DNA of 7,153 bases, taken from Hyphomicrobiales bacterium. Lineage in GTDB: Bacteria > Pseudomonadota > Alphaproteobacteria > Rhizobiales > Aestuariivirgaceae. Within the stretch, counting starts at the first letter, position 1; each line of letters begins with the position of its first letter. Shown here piece by piece: positions 4,462 to 7,153 of this stretch. The DNA is taken from assembly GCA_020029455.1 (NCBI GenBank), contig JAIBJH010000139.1, positions 1-7,153 on the forward strand. The letters run 5' to 3'. The notes below the pieces were generated by a model, which worked only from the letters and a program-made list of their open reading frames with translations, was not told the origin of the DNA and did no database searches. The position numbers and the translations under genes are program-made.

Positions 4462-6516
4462 ATGAGTGTTGCCAACGGCAGACGAGATGCGGGTCCACGG
4501 TTGATTGCCATCGTCGGACCCTATCAGAGCGGGAAAACCACTCTCCTTGAGGCAATCCTTTTCCGGACCGGCACGACTAACCGCCAGGGCAAGGCGGCAG
4601 ACCGATCGCTTGCGGGGGATACCTCGCCAGAAGCCAGGGCGCACGCCATGGGCGTTGAAGTCAATTTTGCCGCGGTTAATTTCATGGGCGAGCAGATCAC
4701 CTTCGCCGACTGTCCGGGCTCCATAGAATTTGCCATCGATGCGCGCTCCATCCTGCCAGCTTGCGATGCCGCGATCGTCGTCGTTGATGCCGATGAGAAG
4801 AAGAGCCCGGCCCTGCAGCTCATCTTGCGGCAACTTGATGAAGTGGGGATCCCACGCATTATTTTCCTGAACAAGATCGACAAGGCCGAAGCAGGCCCAC
4901 GCGATGTGCTGCAATGGATGCAGCCTGCAAGCTCCAAGGCGCTCGTGCTCAGGCAACTGCCGATCTGGAGCAAAGGCGTAGTGACGGGTTTCATCGATCT
5001 CGCGCTGGAGCGAGCCCACATCTACCAGGAACTAGCGGAAAGCCGGATGGTCGAGATGCCAGCCGACATCAAGGATTTGGAAAAGAGCGAGCGCTTCACC
5101 ATGCTGGAATCACTTGCCGACCATGATGATGCCCTGATGGAACAGCTGCTCGCCGATCTCGATCCGCCGCGTGAACAGGTGTTCTCGGATTTGACGCGCG
5201 ACATTCGCGAGGGCCATGTAGTACCGGTGCTGTTCGGTTCCGCCGAACATGGCAATGGCATCGGCCGCCTTCTCAAGACCATCCGCCATGACATCAGCGG
5301 CATCGCCGAAACCTGCGCCCGGCTCAATGCCAAGGCCAATGGCAATGCTCTGGTGCAAGTCATCAAGACGCAGCACAGCAATCAGGGCGGTAAGCTGTCG
5401 GTTGCACGCGTTCTTGCAGGCGAGGCGGCAGATGGCATGGTTCTCTATGACGGACAGGGGCGGGAAAACCGCATTGCAGGGATTACAGCTTTTCAAGGCA
5501 CGCAACCTCAGAAGACTTCGAAGGCTGGCGCTGGACAGGTCGTGGCATTGGGCCGCCTTGAACATGTCATGACAGGCGCCACGCTGTCGTCGGCAAAGGG
5601 AAGCTGTCCGCAACTTGTTCGTGGTCAGGCGAGCACCGGAGTCTATGGCTTTGCCGTCACGGTTGCCGACAAGAAGGACGAGGTGAAACTTACCACGGCC
5701 ATTCACCGGCTGTTGGAGGAAGACCCATCGCTTGCCTTCACGCATGATCATGATACGGGTGACATGGTGGTTTGGGGGCAGGGCGAAATGCATCTGCGCG
5801 TGGCGGTGGAGCGGCTTTCTAATAAATTCGGCGTCAATGCCCAGACTAAGCCCAGACGTATTGCTTACAAGGAGACAATCCGCAAGCCGGTCAGTGTGCG
5901 TGGCCGACACAAGAAGCAATCGGGCGGTCACGGCCAATACGGTGATGTGGTGGTGCAGATCAAGCCCTTGCCGCGCGGCTCGGGCTTTCAGTTCACTGAT
6001 ACGATCACGGGCGGCGTCGTGCCAAAGCAGTATATTCCGGCGGTCGAAAACGGCGTCCGGGACTGGATGCATAAGGGCACGCTGGGCTTTCCCGTCGTCG
6101 ATTTTGCGGTGAACCTCTCCGATGGCTCTTACCACGACGTGGATTCATCTGAGATGGCGTTCAAGACGGCCGCGCGCATCGCCATGGTGGAAGGCATGCC
6201 GCAGTGTTCGCCGGTTCTGCTGGAGCCCATTCTTGCCGTCGAAATCCATGTGCCCAATCATGCGACGGCGCGTGTTAATCAGATCGTGACCGGCCATCGC
6301 GGACAACTGTTAGGTTTTGATGCGCGTGACGGCTGGGCGGGTTGGGACACGGTCAAGGCCCACATGCCGGAATCGGAAGTGGCTTCGCTCATTATCGAGA
6401 TCAGGTCGGCAACCGCCGGCGTTGGTACATTCGTCACTCAGTTCGACCATCTGGCTGAACTGACGGGCCGGGCGGCAGACCACGTGGTCAGCATGGCGCG
6501 GGGCGACGGTGGTTGA
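4462..6516 (+). CDS. EF-G-like translational GTPase (diverged EF-G paralogue)
   Basis: This 684-residue protein has all five EF-G domains. The GTPase domain (1 to about 285) shows G1 GPYQSGKT (19-26), G3 DCPGS (83-87), G4 NKID (137-140) and G5 GSA (259-261). Domain II is about 295-385, domain III about 395-465 (DPSLAF...GQGEMHLRVAVERL), domain IV about 468-590 (KKQSGGHGQYGDV, GGVVPKQYIPAVENG, SYHDVDSSEMAFK) and domain V about 590-675 (HRGQLLGFD). EF-G moves tRNA and mRNA through the ribosome. Domain IV, including the tip His558 in YHDVDS, is well kept. Two switch signatures are not: canonical RGIT of switch I reads MGVE (63-66), and the DTPGH of switch II ends in Ser87 instead of the catalytic His. 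This fits the EF-G-like secondary paralogues found beside a normal fusA in many bacteria, so the housekeeping fusA is expected elsewhere. The start has GGGAGG seven bases upstream. Confidence 0.9.
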   Translation: MSVANGRRDAGPRLIAIVGPYQSGKTTLLEAILFRTGTTNRQGKAADRSLAGDTSPEARAHAMGVEVNFAAVNFMGEQITFADCPGSIEFAIDARSILPACDAAIVVVDADEKKSPALQLILRQLDEVGIPRIIFLNKIDKAEAGPRDVLQWMQPASSKALVLRQLPIWSKGVVTGFIDLALERAHIYQELAESRMVEMPADIKDLEKSERFTMLESLADHDDALMEQLLADLDPPREQVFSDLTRDIREGHVVPVLFGSAEHGNGIGRLLKTIRHDISGIAETCARLNAKANGNALVQVIKTQHSNQGGKLSVARVLAGEAADGMVLYDGQGRENRIAGITAFQGTQPQKTSKAGAGQVVALGRLEHVMTGATLSSAKGSCPQLVRGQASTGVYGFAVTVADKKDEVKLTTAIHRLLEEDPSLAFTHDHDTGDMVVWGQGEMHLRVAVERLSNKFGVNAQTKPRRIAYKETIRKPVSVRGRHKKQSGGHGQYGDVVVQIKPLPRGSGFQFTDTITGGVVPKQYIPAVENGVRDWMHKGTLGFPVVDFAVNLSDGSYHDVDSSEMAFKTAARIAMVEGMPQCSPVLLEPILAVEIHVPNHATARVNQIVTGHRGQLLGFDARDGWAGWDTVKAHMPESEVASLIIEIRSATAGVGTFVTQFDHLAELTGRAADHVVSMARGDGG

Positions 6517-6521
6517 CGGCG

Positions 6522-6537
6522 TTAACTCCGCATTAAC
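6522..6537 (+). promoter_or_regulatory. CtrA-type binding site (TTAA-N7-TTAAC)
   Basis: TTAA (6522-6525), seven bases CTCCGCA, then TTAAC (6533-6537). This matches exactly the full consensus of the alphaproteobacterial response regulator CtrA (TTAA-N7-TTAA, with C often following). It lies in the spacer 5 bases after the EF-G-like stop codon and about 115 bases before the CHASE4 sensor gene. In Rhizobiales and relatives CtrA controls cell-cycle, motility and signalling genes, so regulation of the downstream sensor is plausible. A further TTAAC half site lies at 6605-6609. Confidence 0.6.
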
Positions 6538-6565
6538 CATAATCTCGCTCTTCGCCCATGCCGTG

Positions 6566-6583
6566 GTCCGCCGATGGACTTTT
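6566..6583 (+). terminator. Weak candidate terminator after the EF-G-like gene
   Basis: GTCC (6566-6569) and GGAC (6576-6579) can pair around a six-base loop, directly followed by TTTT. A four-pair stem is weak, and this may be chance. It is the only terminator-like signal between the EF-G-like gene and the sensor gene. Confidence 0.2.
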
Positions 6584-6637
6584 GCGCAGAGAAGTAAAGT
6601 AGCTTTAACAAGAGATACCCCAAGTTGAGTGTGGTTT

Positions 6638-6643
6638 AGGGGA
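6638..6643 (+). promoter_or_regulatory. Shine-Dalgarno deciding the sensor gene start
   Basis: AGGGGA sits eight bases before ATG 6652 but only four before the overlapping out-of-frame ATG 6648. The spacing and the membrane-helix coding frame both favour 6652. Confidence 0.6.
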
Positions 6644-6651
6644 AGTCATGC

Positions 6652-7153
6652 ATGCGCGCCATTACCGGTTGGCGTTTCTTGATTGCTATTGTTCTGCCGC
6701 TGGCGCTCGCTGCACTGGGCGCGGTCGGCTTGACCTATGATTTGCTGTCTTACGTCGAGATCAGTAGCAACCGGGCCGAAAACGCCCGCAACCGCGTGGC
6801 TATTTCTGAGGCATTTAATGCCGAGATTCGTGAACTGGGACGGCTCGCGGGCGAGAACGCCCATTGGGAAGAGGCTTGGCGCAAAACTTCCGGCAGCGTA
6901 GACACGCTGTGGTTCCAACGTTCCTGGGGCAGGACCATCAGTGTCGGTGCAAGCTATGACATTGCGGCGGTGGCCCGGGCGTCGGATGGCAATATTCTTG
7001 TTCACAATGCTCAGGATGGCACAAAGCGTCTCCGTATTGAGGCGCTAACAGGCGTCAGCATTGGCCAGTTGCGCGACGGCATTGACCGCTTCGGCACTTC
7101 GAACGGCGTGCTGACGGGTTTTGTCTATACTGCCTTTGGCCCCGCAGCCGTTT
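6652..7153 (+). CDS. Membrane sensor protein with CHASE4-like domain, N-terminal part
   Basis: The frame opens at ATG 6652 and is open for 167 codons to the right edge. AGGGGA (6638-6643) lies eight bases upstream; the nearby ATG at 6648 is in another frame. Residues 8-31 (RFLIAIVLPLALAALGAVGL onward) form a single transmembrane helix. They are followed by a predicted periplasmic segment that begins with a helical stretch (ISSNRAENARNRVAISEAFN) and contains ENAHWEEAW (68-76), resembling the Trp-rich acidic motif of CHASE4 domains, then YDIAAVARASDGNILVHN (102-119). CHASE4 proteins usually carry a second membrane helix and a cytoplasmic GGDEF and/or EAL module that makes or breaks cyclic-di-GMP, less often a histidine kinase. 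That part lies outside the window, so the output is inferred. The gene follows the CtrA box. Confidence 0.72.
   Translation, partial: MRAITGWRFLIAIVLPLALAALGAVGLTYDLLSYVEISSNRAENARNRVAISEAFNAEIRELGRLAGENAHWEEAWRKTSGSVDTLWFQRSWGRTISVGASYDIAAVARASDGNILVHNAQDGTKRLRIEALTGVSIGQLRDGIDRFGTSNGVLTGFVYTAFGPAAV

Noticed and set aside
5110..6135. A 341-codon open frame on the minus strand
   Set aside because: It lies wholly antisense to conserved EF-G domains, its product shows no recognisable domain, and long mirror frames are common opposite GC-rich genes.
1..7153. A defence system, CRISPR array, insertion sequence, prophage or tRNA/rRNA gene
   Set aside because: No spaced direct repeats, transposase or integrase motifs, terminal inverted repeats, or cloverleaf-like or ribosomal RNA sequences were found on either strand. 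The genes are metabolic, translational and signalling.

Overview
The window looks like a piece of an alphaproteobacterial chromosome, most likely Hyphomicrobiales (Rhizobiales). This rests on a class I aminotransferase of the alphaproteobacterial aspartate/prephenate type, a DUF992 secreted protein (a family I associate with this order), a second diverged EF-G paralogue, moderately high GC with NNC/NNG-rich codons, and a perfect CtrA-type box (TTAA-N7-TTAA). I cannot name the genus. No mobile element, CRISPR array, tRNA or rRNA is visible. It reads as ordinary core chromosome with some unusual proteins.

Layout. (1) 1-237, minus strand: the N-terminus of an exported protein with a Gly/Ser/Thr-rich linker, running off the left edge. 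(2) 238-573: a 336-base spacer with one possible very small plus-strand membrane peptide gene (406-522, rare CTG start after a GGAGG). (3) 574-1698, minus: a FAD-dependent aromatic-ring monooxygenase. (4) 1786-2988, plus, divergent from the monooxygenase: an aspartate aminotransferase that probably also transaminates prephenate. (5) 3086-3568, plus: a secreted DUF992 protein, followed by a strong intrinsic terminator. (6) 3650-4333, plus: an aspartate/glutamate-racemase-fold protein that lacks both catalytic cysteines. (7) 4462-6516, plus: an EF-G-like translational GTPase with altered switch motifs, preceded by a leader with a 24-codon ORF and a possible hairpin that hides the Shine-Dalgarno. 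(8) 6652 to the right edge, plus: the N-terminal part of a membrane sensor with a CHASE4-like periplasmic domain, probably a cyclic-di-GMP enzyme, with the CtrA box upstream.

How they fit together. The plus-strand genes from 1786 to 6516 are codirectional, but the terminator near 3602-3638 and gaps of about 80-130 bases argue for several transcription units rather than one operon. No single pathway joins them. The aminotransferase belongs to aspartate/aromatic amino-acid metabolism. The racemase-like protein may act on small carboxylates but cannot use the normal two-cysteine chemistry. The EF-G paralogue probably acts at the ribosome in a non-standard way. The final gene looks like a cell-cycle- or motility-linked signalling protein. 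The observations most worth following are the cysteine-less racemase homologue, the EF-G paralogue with Ser in place of the catalytic His, and the CtrA box.
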